A stretch of 47,390 bases of DNA from Lachnospiraceae bacterium UBA7225 (lineage in GTDB: Bacteria > Bacillota > Clostridia > Lachnospirales > Lachnospiraceae). The notes beneath the pieces are model-generated. The model saw only the letters and a program-made list of their open reading frames with translations, had not been told where the DNA came from and made no database searches. The stretch lies in NCBI GenBank assembly GCA_002473385.1, contig DKTR01000092.1, positions 1-47,390 of the forward strand, given 5' to 3'. This document shows positions 17,542 through 26,388 of the stretch, piece after piece; positions within the stretch are counted from its first letter, which is position 1; every line of letters begins with the position of its first letter. Position numbers and translations under genes: made by a program.

Positions 17542-18569
17542 TTTTCTTCATTCTTCCATACAGACGGGAGCACAATTTCTACTTTTGTGCCCAAACCGAT
17601 GATACTGTTTACATGCATGCCATAATCTTCACCAAAAAGGAGCTTGATGCGGCGACAGACATTTTTTAGCGCAATGCCACCCTTTTTGTTTTTATCATCC
17701 TCCATAATATAGCCGACAGACGCCCTTCTTAATTGTTCATTTAGCTGCAGAAGCTTCTGCTCCTCCATCCCCATGCCATTATCACTGATGTCGATATGAA
17801 GCGTGTCGTCTACAATCTCAATGTCAATGCTGATCTGACCGTTTTCCGATTTCTTCTCAATCCCATGAAAAATGGCATTCTCTACAATCGGCTGCAAAAA
17901 TAATTTGGGACAGCGCATATGCATCAGTGTTTCTTCGTCGTCCTCCATATTTACCGTCAGAGAAAGCTTTTCTCCAAAACGATATTTCTGGATTTTAAAG
18001 TAATTGTCCACATTATCCAGCTCCTTCTGCAGCGTAACCAGGCTTTTGGTATCTGTGATAGTATAGCGGAAAAACGTAGATAGCGCCTCCGTGATATCGG
18101 CTATATTTTCCGCCCCGATACACAGAGCATCTCCACGGATAGCATCCAGCGTATTATACAAAAAATGCGGATTAATCTGATTCTGCAATGCCAGGAGCTC
18201 TGCCTGCTTTGTAGAAAGCTGGATCACTCTCTGGCGATCAAGCAAACTATCCAGTCTTCCAATTGCACCAGACAAATCCGGAGCAAGTGTGCCAATATTT
18301 TCAATGAATTCCTGATAAATCTCACCCTTGATAAACCGTCTGCAGATTTTCCGGTACCACACTGGCTGTCGGAATACTACATTTATCACACCAGCCAGAA
18401 ATCCAGCAGCAAAAACGGCTATCAACACAATAAAGATGGTTTTTTCCTCCCTGTTCAGAGAAAACTTTCCTGTCACAAACAGGATACTAAAAACAGAAAG
18501 CAAAAGCAGAGCCACAAACTCTGCAATGATCAAAATACCTGTTTTTTCACAATAACTTAATTTTTTCAT
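17538..18569 (-). CDS. YesM-like sensor histidine kinase with minimal extracellular loop
   Basis: A 343-residue kinase with two membrane helices (about 11-32 and 44-66) joined by a loop of only about 11 residues. The usual 200-residue ligand-binding ectodomain of YesM-type kinases is absent. The phosphoacceptor is His135 in QINPHFLYNTLD; the N box is VENAIFHGIE, the G1 box DISDNGMGM, and a GIALKNVCRR segment follows. It should phosphorylate the AraC-type regulator encoded 67 bp upstream. With so little outside the membrane, the signal must come from within the membrane or from a partner such as the dead ABC protein whose gene overlaps the stop codon. Start: ATG at 18569 after GGGGG; GTG at 18581 is too early for that site. 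Confidence 0.88.
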   Translation of the reverse strand: MKKLSYCEKTGILIIAEFVALLLLSVFSILFVTGKFSLNREEKTIFIVLIAVFAAGFLAGVINVVFRQPVWYRKICRRFIKGEIYQEFIENIGTLAPDLSGAIGRLDSLLDRQRVIQLSTKQAELLALQNQINPHFLYNTLDAIRGDALCIGAENIADITEALSTFFRYTITDTKSLVTLQKELDNVDNYFKIQKYRFGEKLSLTVNMEDDEETLMHMRCPKLFLQPIVENAIFHGIEKKSENGQISIDIEIVDDTLHIDISDNGMGMEEQKLLQLNEQLRRASVGYIMEDDKNKKGGIALKNVCRRIKLLFGEDYGMHVNSIIGLGTKVEIVLPSVWKNEEK

Positions 18570-18636
18570 ACAATCCCCCACAATTTTTTAAAGCCACTCT
18601 TATGCCGGAAGCGCACAGCTTGCCCTCTGCTGCCGC

Positions 18637-20244
18637 TTATAAATATAATTTACGGTACTCTGACGGCGTAAGCCCGGTATTTTTCTTGAATAGTTTTGAG
18701 AAATACTTAATATCTGAATACCCCACTTCTTCAGCGATATCTGTCACATCCTTACTCGTGTGGGAAAGCATCAGCCTGGCATTTTCCATCCGTACCTCTG
18801 TCACATAATCATTAAAATTCTGATTTGTGGCTTTTTTAAATACACTGGAAAAATATGCAGGATTCAATCCCACATAACTACTCACCGTTTCCAGATTAAT
18901 GGTTTTGCTGTAATGCTCCGTAATATACTGCTTTGCCAGACGGATTGGCTTTGCTTCTACATCCTTCTGCTTTTCCACATACCGGGCAATAAACGTCCGC
19001 AATTCTATGTCAAGCCAGTCCACAATATCCGCATATTTATAAAATGATGCGAATGCCTTTTTATAATAATCTGCCTGCGGGGCCTTCTCCAGATGGGAGT
19101 ATCCCTTAATTCCCATCATAAACAGCTCCACCATTTCCATATAGCATTCGTAAAGCAATTTTCCGTCATATCCATACCTCGCTATTTTTTGTCCGCTTTC
19201 CTGCACCATGTCACCGACCGCTTCCGCATCCTGCAATTCAATTTGTGACAAAAACTTTTTGCGGTTATTCGGTGTAATGATCTCGGATATTTCGGTTTTT
19301 CCCTGTCCGTCCCTTTTCTCCCTAAAAATCACACGCTCCTCGTCCGCAAAACGATTCAGAAGTGCAGCACGCGTTCTCTCCAGGCTCGCCTTATAATCTG
19401 CAAGCTTCTCCAGCAAAGCACTCACACCAATCGCTATATTTGATGCCGGAAAAATTTCACGTATCATAGATATCTCATTTTTTGCTTTATTAAGCTGCTG
19501 ACAGAGAACCTCATCACTATATTCCTGCATATCCAGCAGACATACCACCTCTTCTCCATGTATAATACTCAGAAATTCCAGACACATTGGCTCCAGCTTT
19601 TCTCTAAGGGTTTTCTGGATCTTTTCCAGAACAAATTTATGTTCATCATCACTTTCCGTTATAGCATTCTCAAAAAAATGCACAATAATAAAACAATGAT
19701 ACCTGCCATTTAAAGTACATCCATATCTTCTACGGATTTCCTCTTTATCCCAGTTCCGTATTTCATCTCCTGAATTTAACACCATTGCCATCAGAAGATT
19801 ATTTTTTATCTTCTCCCTCGTCTGCATCAACTCAGTTTTGAGAATTTCTGTTTCCGCTTGATCTTTGTAGGATTTTTTATACTTACTGCTGATTTTCCCG
19901 AGCACTGTCTGAAGTTCCTTTTTCTTGATCGGCTTCAAAAGATAATCCTCTACTCCAAGCTTCACCGCCTGCCTTGCATACTCAAACTGGCTGTATCCGC
20001 TGACAATGACAAAATAAATTTCCCTGTGCTCCGTCAAAGTCTTTTCCACCAGTTCAATTCCATCCAGACCCGGCATACGGATATCCGTAATAACAATATC
20101 AGGTTTTTCCAGCCGGATAAACTCATACGCCTCTCTTCCGTCATTAATCATGCCTGCCACTTCCATACCATATTCGCTCCAGTCTACCAGATGATAAATC
20201 AACTGGCATACCTTCCTCTCATCATCCACAATCAATACCTTCAT
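18637..20244 (-). CDS. YesN-like response regulator with AraC-type DNA-binding domain
   Basis: A 535-residue regulator. The receiver domain (1-120) has the acidic pair Asp7-Asp8, phosphoacceptor Asp54 (DIVITDIRMPG) and Lys104 (YLLKPIKKKE). A long helical middle part (about 130-420) of unknown detail follows, then two helix-turn-helix motifs of the AraC family in the last 100 residues (NLETVSSYVGLNPAYFSSVF and VTDIAEEVGYSDIKYFSKLF). It is partner of the kinase gene 67 bp downstream and the probable activator of mglB and the glycosidases. Start: ATG at 20244 preceded by GGGGGAA. It is the first gene of the - strand block; its promoter must lie in 20245-20350, where TTGTCA-17-TATTTT is a weak candidate. 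Confidence 0.92.
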   Translation of the reverse strand: MKVLIVDDERKVCQLIYHLVDWSEYGMEVAGMINDGREAYEFIRLEKPDIVITDIRMPGLDGIELVEKTLTEHREIYFVIVSGYSQFEYARQAVKLGVEDYLLKPIKKKELQTVLGKISSKYKKSYKDQAETEILKTELMQTREKIKNNLLMAMVLNSGDEIRNWDKEEIRRRYGCTLNGRYHCFIIVHFFENAITESDDEHKFVLEKIQKTLREKLEPMCLEFLSIIHGEEVVCLLDMQEYSDEVLCQQLNKAKNEISMIREIFPASNIAIGVSALLEKLADYKASLERTRAALLNRFADEERVIFREKRDGQGKTEISEIITPNNRKKFLSQIELQDAEAVGDMVQESGQKIARYGYDGKLLYECYMEMVELFMMGIKGYSHLEKAPQADYYKKAFASFYKYADIVDWLDIELRTFIARYVEKQKDVEAKPIRLAKQYITEHYSKTINLETVSSYVGLNPAYFSSVFKKATNQNFNDYVTEVRMENARLMLSHTSKDVTDIAEEVGYSDIKYFSKLFKKNTGLTPSEYRKLYL

Positions 20245-20706
20245 CTGTTATTCCCCCATACACTAAGTTATTAATCAATATTGTAATTCTCTTATATTAG
20301 CACACGACAAAATACATTTCTATTACGCAAGTGACAAATTTAAGGCAAAGCATAAGATATGAATATCATTTTTCCTATGCTGCTTTCAATAGCTTTTTGA
20401 ATAGACTAATAGGCTGCGGCTAAATCATAATAGCCCCAGCTCATCAGCTTTTCACATAGAAAATCTACCCGTTATTTGAAATGTTTTTCAATGATATGCT
20501 GTTCTTGAAGATGTAGCAATGAACAGAGAAAATAAGAGAAAACAACTTGAAAAAGTGTGATTTTTTAGGTTTCAACCATGTAGCGGCAGACGATAATCCT
20601 ATGATGTTAATGTCGGTTGCGATGAAACCCTTTCCCAGCCGCCCTTACCATTAAAAAATTTGATGAAATGACAGCACTTATGGGCGACAATGGACAAATA
20701 TACGCA
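20245..20706. other. 462-bp gene-free, AT-rich gap with possible coding debris
   Basis: No intact gene is seen. Next to the regulator gene is its presumed promoter. The + strand has short coding-like fragments in changing frames: a 13-codon ORF at 20519-20560 (MNRENKRKQLEKV), then GFNHVAADDNPMML near 20570-20610, and FDEMTALMGDNGQIYA near 20660-20705 running into pstB. These look like broken pieces of one or two lost genes, perhaps from a mobile element, but I cannot name the family. No terminator of pstB is evident. Confidence 0.35.
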
Positions 20707-21462
20707 TCAGCCAAACCTTCCGGTAATGTATGCCTCGGTTCTCTTATCCTGCGGTTTTGCAAACAACTGCTCTGTGCTGCCGGACTCTACCAGTTCTCCC
20801 ATTAAAAAGAAGGCGCAGCGGTCAGAGATTCGCACCGCCTGCTGCATGTTGTGTGTCACCATGATTACAGTGTATTGCGACTTCAGCTCCATGAGCAGAT
20901 CTTCGATCTTACCGGTGCTGACCGGATCAAGGGAAGCGGTGCTCTCATCCATTAAAATGACACTCGGATGCACACTGATCGCACGGGCGATACAAAGACG
21001 CTGCTGTTGTCCGCCGGACAATCCCAGGGCAGAGGTTTTCAGCCGGTCCTTTACCTCCTCCCAAAGCGCCGATGCCTTCAGAGATTCCTCCACGATCCCA
21101 TCCAGCTCTGTTTTTGAACGGATTCCATGTGTCTTTGGACCATAAGCAACGTTCTCGTAAATGCTCATCGGGAAAGGATTGGGCTTCTGGAATACCATAC
21201 CGATCTCCCTGCGCAGCTTTGTCACATCCACCTCCGGAGAGTAAATATTTTTGCCGTTATAATTTACTTCACCGGTAATACGCACATTCCCCACCAGATC
21301 ATTCATACGGTTCAGTGTCTTTAAAAAGGTCGATTTCCCGCAGCCGGACGGTCCAATCAGCGCCGTAATCTCATGCTCCGGTATCTCCATACTAATGGAT
21401 TTCAATACCTGGTGATCTCCATACCATAACTTCAAATTCCTGGATTCTATAATTGCGTTCAT
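20707..21462 (-). CDS. pstB: Phosphate ABC transporter ATPase PstB
   Basis: A 251-residue ATPase powering phosphate import by PstCA. It has Walker A GPSGCGKST, signature LSGGQQQRLCIARA, Walker B VILMDESTASLDP (DES where other ABC ATPases have DEP; this is usual in PstB) and the H-loop VTHNMQQA. Start: ATG at 21462, 7 nt after AAGGAG; the longer reading lacks a site. It is last in pstSCAB, 19 bp after pstA. The customary phoU is not next to it; the sequence behind is the debris-containing gap. Expression is presumably PhoB-controlled, but no clear box was found. Confidence 0.95.
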   Translation of the reverse strand: MNAIIESRNLKLWYGDHQVLKSISMEIPEHEITALIGPSGCGKSTFLKTLNRMNDLVGNVRITGEVNYNGKNIYSPEVDVTKLRREIGMVFQKPNPFPMSIYENVAYGPKTHGIRSKTELDGIVEESLKASALWEEVKDRLKTSALGLSGGQQQRLCIARAISVHPSVILMDESTASLDPVSTGKIEDLLMELKSQYTVIMVTHNMQQAVRISDRCAFFLMGELVESGSTEQLFAKPQDKRTEAYITGRFG

Positions 21463-21481
21463 TTGACACTCCTTACACATT

Positions 21482-22297
21482 TTACTTTGTCCCGCCATCC
21501 AGACATCTGGCAACAAACCCGGACAGCATATTAATAGCGGCTACCAGCACCAGCAGCACGACCGCCGTCGCATATGATTCATTCACATGAAGCCCTTCGC
21601 TGGAGAGATTATACATGTGAACAGCAAGCGTACGCCCGGAATCAAAGATGCTGTCCGCCGTCTCTGCTACTGTTCCTGCCGTATATACCAGCGCCGCCGT
21701 CTCCCCGACAATTCTTCCAATTGCCAGAATGATGCCGGATAAGATACCCGGAACTGCTGCCGGAAGTACAATGCAGAATACCGTGCGCAGCTTACCTGCG
21801 CCCAGTCCGAAACTGGCTTCGCGGTAAGAATCCGGAACTGCTTTCAAAGCTTCCTCCGTAGTTCTCATAATGGAAGGGAGCACCATAATCGACAAAGTGA
21901 AAGCTCCGGCGAGAAGAGAAAGCCCCCATTTCAGTGCCGTTACAAAAAACAGCATACCAAACAGACCATATACGATGGAAGGGATTCCCGACAGGGTTTC
22001 TGTTGTCAGACGGATCACATTAATAAGCGGGTTTCTTTTTTTCGCGTATTCCACCATAAAAATTGCAGAAAAGATGCCAAGCGGTACTGCAATCACAAGC
22101 ACCAGCACCGTCATATAAATCGTATTTATAATCGCCGGAAGCATCGACACATTTTCTGACGTATACTTCCATGTAAACAGAGACAGCTTCAGATTCGGAA
22201 TTCCTTTTATTAGTATATAGGCTATCAAAAACAAAAGCGCCGCAAATGTAATTCCAGCCGACAGCATCACAAAAAATTTCTGTATCTTACTTTTCAT
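21482..22297 (-). CDS. pstA: Phosphate ABC transporter permease PstA
   Basis: A 271-residue permease with six predicted membrane helices, one half of the phosphate channel. The EAA-type loop that binds PstB is EALKAVPDSYREASFGLGAGKLRT. GIPSIVYGLFGMLFF and RIVGETAALVYTAG are typical PstA elements. It is encoded 9 bp after pstC and 19 bp before pstB, so all are on one transcript. Confidence 0.94.
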   Translation of the reverse strand: MKSKIQKFFVMLSAGITFAALLFLIAYILIKGIPNLKLSLFTWKYTSENVSMLPAIINTIYMTVLVLVIAVPLGIFSAIFMVEYAKKRNPLINVIRLTTETLSGIPSIVYGLFGMLFFVTALKWGLSLLAGAFTLSIMVLPSIMRTTEEALKAVPDSYREASFGLGAGKLRTVFCIVLPAAVPGILSGIILAIGRIVGETAALVYTAGTVAETADSIFDSGRTLAVHMYNLSSEGLHVNESYATAVVLLVLVAAINMLSGFVARCLDGGTK

Positions 22298-22306
22298 TGT
22301 CTTCTC

Positions 22307-23194
22307 CTAATCCGCTGCCTTTCGGTTTAAAAATGCCACCGCAAAGTTGATAATCAATATGAACACAAAAAGTACCACCGCCGTAGCAATCAGTGCCTCC
22401 CGGTGCAGATCAGTAGCATAGCCCATCTCCAGCACAATGTTTGTTGTCAGTGTACGCACGCCCTGGAGAATGCCTTTGGGCATTCGCGGCTGGTTTCCCG
22501 CAATCATCATGACTGCCATTGTCTCACCGACTGCGCGTCCGATTCCAAGCACGACCGCTGCAATCACACCGGACTTCGCCGCCGGAAGCATTACCGAAAA
22601 AATACTTCTTTCTTTCGTAGCCCCCAACGCCAGCGCACCCTCGTAGTAGCTGCGCGGAACTGCCCGGAGCGCTGCCTCACTTACGCCGATAATAGTCGGA
22701 AGAATCATCATCCCAAGCAGAATTGCCGCCGTAAGGATGTTCATCCCATCCGTTTCCATTGGAAATATTGCCCGTATAACCGGAACCAGTACCACCAGTC
22801 CAAAGAAACCATATACGATTGATGGAATTCCTGCCAGAAGCTCCGTCGCCATTTTCAGTGGCTTGTAGATCTGCTTCGGGCAATACTCTGCCATAAATAC
22901 CGCCGTCAGTATGCCGATCGGCACACCGATGACAGCAGCGCCTGCCGTCACGCAGATACTGCCAAGTATCATCGGAAGGATGCCGTAAATGTTGTTTCCT
23001 GGCTTCCATATCTGTCCTGTCAGAAATTCAGGCAATCCGATTTTTACCATTGCCGGGATGCCATTCGCAAACAGGAAAATGCAAATCAACGCCACTGCGA
23101 GGATGGAAGTACAGGCGGCTATAAAAAACACCGCCTGCATAATTTTTTCTTTTAACAAACTCACTGTATTCTCTATTTTAGTACGTCGCCCCAT
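22307..23194 (-). CDS. pstC: Phosphate ABC transporter permease PstC
   Basis: A 295-residue membrane subunit with six predicted helices pairing with PstA. Recognisable segments are AGIPSIVYGFFGLVVLVP, the cytoplasmic loop EAALRAVPRSYYEGALALGATKE and RAVGETMAVMMIAGNQP. The start at 23194 lies inside the end of pstS, giving a 22-bp overlap and suggesting translational coupling; no strong Shine-Dalgarno is seen there. Confidence 0.94.
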   Translation of the reverse strand: MGRRTKIENTVSLLKEKIMQAVFFIAACTSILAVALICIFLFANGIPAMVKIGLPEFLTGQIWKPGNNIYGILPMILGSICVTAGAAVIGVPIGILTAVFMAEYCPKQIYKPLKMATELLAGIPSIVYGFFGLVVLVPVIRAIFPMETDGMNILTAAILLGMMILPTIIGVSEAALRAVPRSYYEGALALGATKERSIFSVMLPAAKSGVIAAVVLGIGRAVGETMAVMMIAGNQPRMPKGILQGVRTLTTNIVLEMGYATDLHREALIATAVVLFVFILIINFAVAFLNRKAAD

Positions 23195-24039
23195 ACAGTC
23201 GTCCCACCTACATAGATATTCTTTACCTGCTCAGAAGTCAGTTCTTCAACCGGATTTTCGTTATTTACAATCACTGCAATACCATCCTGTGCAATAACGA
23301 CAGGTGTCAGGCCTGCTTCCAGCTCGCTGTCTTTCAGCTCCCTCGATGCCATGCCGATGTCACAGATGCCGTCAATCGTACTGGTCATACCCGTTGTAGA
23401 ATCGCTGGTCTGAATCTCAATCTGTGCATTCGTGTTTACTGTCTCATAAGCCTCTTTCAGTTTTTCCATTACCGGGGTTACAGAAGAGGAACCTGCAACA
23501 ACCACCTTGCCCTCTGCGCCTGCACTCGTGTAATCAGTCACATCATCAATCGTGATGTACCCGTTATCTGCGATAACCGCCTGTCCCTCTGTACTCATGA
23601 TATAGTTAATAAAATCCTGTGCTGCTTCACTTACATCACCCTTGGTTGCGATGTTGAACGGTCTGCAGACTTTGTACTCACCTGCTTTGATGTTATCCAC
23701 AGTTGCTTCTGCACCGTCAATCTTTACTGCCTTTACGGTATCATTGAGAGAGCCAAGGGAAATATAGCCGATTGCATAAGCGTTTCCTGCTACAGTAGAC
23801 ATCATAACTGCCGTGTTGTTTGTAATGATCGCATCTACAGTAGTGTTGTCAACTTTCTCGCCTGCGTCGTTCTTCTCTTCCACACCGAACAGCTCGATAA
23901 ACGCTCCTCTTGTTCCCGAACCATCCTCACGGGAAATTACGGAAATATTTGCCTCGTTGATATCTGCTGCCATTACCGGAGCTGCTGCCAGAGCCGCTGC
24001 CATACCTGCTGCCAAAATAGTACCTTTCATCCTTGTCAT
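23173..24039 (-). CDS. pstS: Phosphate-binding protein PstS with circularly permuted domains
   Basis: A 288-residue secreted phosphate receptor. A signal peptide ends at PVMAAD (residue 25). Residues 31-155 carry what is normally the second half of PstS: VISREDGSGTRGAF, ITNNTAVMMSTVAG, AIGYISLGSLND and the closing NGYITI. Residues about 168-288 carry the normal first half: VVAGSSSVTPVMEKL, DSTTGMTS, GMASRELKD, QDGIAVIVN and finally NIYVGGTTVWGDV, which in ordinary PstS precedes SREDGSGTR. The order is therefore swapped, with new ends at the hinge and a short linker (156-168) joining the old ends. Phosphate ligands from both lobes (Ser/Thr of GSSS, R and S of DGSGTR) are all retained. There is no lipobox cysteine. 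First gene of pstSCAB; RBS GAGGAG. Confidence 0.92.
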   Translation of the reverse strand: MTRMKGTILAAGMAAALAAAPVMAADINEANISVISREDGSGTRGAFIELFGVEEKNDAGEKVDNTTVDAIITNNTAVMMSTVAGNAYAIGYISLGSLNDTVKAVKIDGAEATVDNIKAGEYKVCRPFNIATKGDVSEAAQDFINYIMSTEGQAVIADNGYITIDDVTDYTSAGAEGKVVVAGSSSVTPVMEKLKEAYETVNTNAQIEIQTSDSTTGMTSTIDGICDIGMASRELKDSELEAGLTPVVIAQDGIAVIVNNENPVEELTSEQVKNIYVGGTTVWGDVLK

Positions 24040-24173
24040 TGTTTTTTCTCCTCATCTTATCAAGAATTTTCGTTTTACCAGGGTTCCTCTTCTCCTGCCC
24101 TGCACGTATAGATTAACAGGTGAATGTAAAGTTCATTATCATAAAAATGTAAAATGGGAGTAAGATTCTTGTG

Positions 24174-24217
24174 AAACAAAAAATGGCTTCTGCAACACAA
24201 TTGTGCCGCAGAAGCCA
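24174..24217 (-). terminator. Intrinsic terminator of the ZIP transporter gene
   Basis: TGGCTTCTGC (24184-24193) pairs perfectly with 24208-24217 around a 14-nt loop and is followed on the - strand by T6. It separates the ZIP gene from the pst promoter region. Two TTTACAT elements lie between it and pstS (near 24130-24160), but their spacing does not make a convincing Pho box. Confidence 0.87.
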
Positions 24218-24246
24218 CAAATACAAATTCTACTTTACAGTTTTTT

Positions 24247-24996
24247 CTATGATATATAATGATCCATCAATATCATCAGAATAAATCCCACCAGCATGGA
24301 ATAAGTTGCAAGACGTTCATAGCCGTGGCTGTGAGTTTCGGGAATCATCTCGTCACTGACAACATAAATCATAGTGCCGCCCGCAAATGCAAGCGCCGCC
24401 GGAAGAATGAAATTGGCTACCGTTACTGCCGCATACCCGAGCATCGTTCCGATAATCTCTATCACACCAGTGAAGCAGGCAATGAAAAACACCCGCTTTG
24501 CAGGAACACCTGCAAGGAGCAGCGGCGATACGATCACCATTCCCTCCGGTATGTTCTGCAGCGCAATGCCGACCGCAACTGTGATTGCGTTACCAATATT
24601 CGCACCGCCAAACCCCACTCCGGCTGCAATCCCCTCCGGAAGATTATGAATCGCTATCGCCATTACAAAAAGCATCACCTTATTTAAATGTGACTGCTTA
24701 TCCGCATGCGCTTCCTGATCCAGCCCGGTAATACGATGCAGATGCGGTGTCAGTTTGTCAGCAAAGTTCAGGCAGACCGCCCCTGCCAGAATACCAACGC
24801 AGGTAACCCAGACGTTTCCATACTCCAGCGAAGGTACAATCAGACCAAATATTGCCGCAGCAAGCATCACCCCTGCTGCAAATCCAAGTACTCCATCGTT
24901 AAGCTCATGCGGAATCTTCCGAAACAAAAATCCCAGAAGAACCCCGATAATCGTAGCTCCGCCCACACCAATCGCAGATATCATCGCCAACTGCAT
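24247..24996 (-). CDS. ZIP family divalent metal transporter
   Basis: A 249-residue membrane protein with about eight helices, similar to bacterial ZupT. The two metal-binding helices are clear: HNLPEGIAAGVGFG and QNIPEGMVIVSPLL (H/Q-N-x-P-E-G). A His-containing cytoplasmic loop (HLHRITGLDQEAHADKQSH) lies between helices 3 and 4. It imports zinc or other divalent metals. Start: ATG at 24996, 8 nt after AGGAG; the longer reading includes the upstream terminator. The gene has terminators on both sides (25016-25043 and 24174-24217), so it is its own transcription unit or a read-through product of the ABC operon. Confidence 0.93.
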   Translation of the reverse strand: MQLAMISAIGVGGATIIGVLLGFLFRKIPHELNDGVLGFAAGVMLAAAIFGLIVPSLEYGNVWVTCVGILAGAVCLNFADKLTPHLHRITGLDQEAHADKQSHLNKVMLFVMAIAIHNLPEGIAAGVGFGGANIGNAITVAVGIALQNIPEGMVIVSPLLLAGVPAKRVFFIACFTGVIEIIGTMLGYAAVTVANFILPAALAFAGGTMIYVVSDEMIPETHSHGYERLATYSMLVGFILMILMDHYIS

Positions 24997-25015
24997 TTCA
25001 CATACTCCTATTCTG

Positions 25016-25043
25016 AAAAATTGGGGCGGCTGCTTCTGCCCCA
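25016..25043 (-). terminator. Terminator of the PadR-DUF2812-ABC operon
   Basis: TGGGGC/GCCCCA (25022-25027 with 25038-25043) enclose a 10-nt loop, followed on the - strand by ATTTTTC. It starts 15 bp after the last permease gene and ends just before the ZIP ribosome binding site. Confidence 0.75.
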
Positions 25044-25057
25044 TACCCTTTTAAGCA

Positions 25058-26386
25058 TTACTTCTCATTTTTCAGCATCTCCAGCAGCTTTGCCGGTCCC
25101 GGCGGATTTCCTTTGTACAGTGACATCATCCTATAAAGCTTTCCGGCAAGCAACGTCACCAGAACCGCCGTAAGCACAACAATTCCAAGAGAACCGAGCG
25201 CCTGGGGTACTGTCATACCGCCGAGCAGAATTTTTGTCGGTGTAACAAGGATTGCTGTAAACGGCATCCAGACCTGCCAGGTGATTGCATCCCATGGCAC
25301 ATCAGCACCTGTACCGCCCGCATACATGGTTGCAAAAAAACTAATAATCAAAACCATAACAAACAGCATATTCGTACTGGATAGATCCTCCGGTTTCTCT
25401 GCAATCGCACCCCCGATCGCCGCCAGCGAACAATAAAGCAGAAGTCCCGCTGCCAGCATCAAAAGCGCAAGTATAACACCGGACACTGTAAACATCCCGG
25501 AAAATTCGCCAAATGCATCAAAAAGCTGCAGAATTGCCATATCTGACTGCGGATTTATCCACTTTACAAGCTCCGTTCCAAGTGCAAAGCCGCCTGCAAG
25601 ACCGCCTATCCAGCAAAATAGCTGCAGAATCCCGCTTGCTGCAGTCGCAAATACTTTTCCGAGAAGCATCGCGCCCGGCTTCACCGATACCAGAAATAAA
25701 TCCATCAGCTTTGATGTCTTTTCCATAATAGCACTGTTTGCCGTTCCCTGTCCATACGCAAGAATCATAAAATACAGCACCATTATATTTAAATACGGCA
25801 GCACTACCGCAAAAATTTCCCGTGCCGCTGCATACTCGTCAGTCTCTCCCTCCAATGCCTCCGTATCGCGCACAGAAACCTCGATCGGCATGGTAAGTTC
25901 GGCAATCTGGGTATATGCAAGCTGTGATTTCTGTATCAGGACATAGCGGAAATACCGGTCAATAAATTTCTCATACGCATCTGCATCCTTCTGCACCAGT
26001 TCTGTCTCTTCCGGAAGAAGCACAGAAATCTGATAACTATCATCCGGCTTTCCTACCACAAGAAGTACTGCATAGCCATCGGAGGATGCCATTTCTGCTG
26101 CTGTCTCCACACTGTCAGCCATCTCATAAGTAACATTCTGAAACTGCTCCGGATCGGCGCTGTTTAAAAAACTATAATCCGCCAGGTTCTGCTCTTCATC
26201 AATCACATACACCTTTGTAATCCTGCTCTCGTAATGCTCTTCTTTTCCAAAATATTCAACCGCCGGCATGATCAGAGCAGGGAGAAGAAAGCACAGCAGC
26301 ATCCCAATAATCGTCGCATTGCGGTAGCCCTTTCCCTTTACATGCTGCATAAAAGTAAATGAAAAAATTTTTCCTATACTCTTCAT
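25058..26386 (-). CDS. ABC-2 type efflux permease, second subunit
   Basis: A 442-residue permease of the NatB/ABC-2 family. One N-terminal membrane helix is followed by a large extracellular domain (about 45-190, beginning YFGKEEHYESRITKVYVIDEE) and a C-terminal block of five or six helices. The cytoplasmic motif EKTSKLMDLFLVSVKPGAMLLGK is shared, slightly changed, with the partner encoded upstream (EKASKLAELLMVSVKPFAMLLGK), so the two permeases are paralogues and probably form a heterodimer. Start: ATG at 26386, 2 nt after the previous stop, with GGAGG 10 nt before. Exports an unknown compound; related systems export sodium ions, peptides or drugs. Confidence 0.86.
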   Translation of the reverse strand: MKSIGKIFSFTFMQHVKGKGYRNATIIGMLLCFLLPALIMPAVEYFGKEEHYESRITKVYVIDEEQNLADYSFLNSADPEQFQNVTYEMADSVETAAEMASSDGYAVLLVVGKPDDSYQISVLLPEETELVQKDADAYEKFIDRYFRYVLIQKSQLAYTQIAELTMPIEVSVRDTEALEGETDEYAAAREIFAVVLPYLNIMVLYFMILAYGQGTANSAIMEKTSKLMDLFLVSVKPGAMLLGKVFATAASGILQLFCWIGGLAGGFALGTELVKWINPQSDMAILQLFDAFGEFSGMFTVSGVILALLMLAAGLLLYCSLAAIGGAIAEKPEDLSSTNMLFVMVLIISFFATMYAGGTGADVPWDAITWQVWMPFTAILVTPTKILLGGMTVPQALGSLGIVVLTAVLVTLLAGKLYRMMSLYKGNPPGPAKLLEMLKNEK

Positions 26387-26388
26387 AA

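Noticed and set aside
24090..24170. Possible Pho box upstream of pstS formed by two TTTACAT elements on the - strand.
   Set aside because: The elements are 23 bp apart and the intermediate 11-bp-spaced repeats expected of a Pho box are poor, so it is not better than chance in AT-rich sequence.
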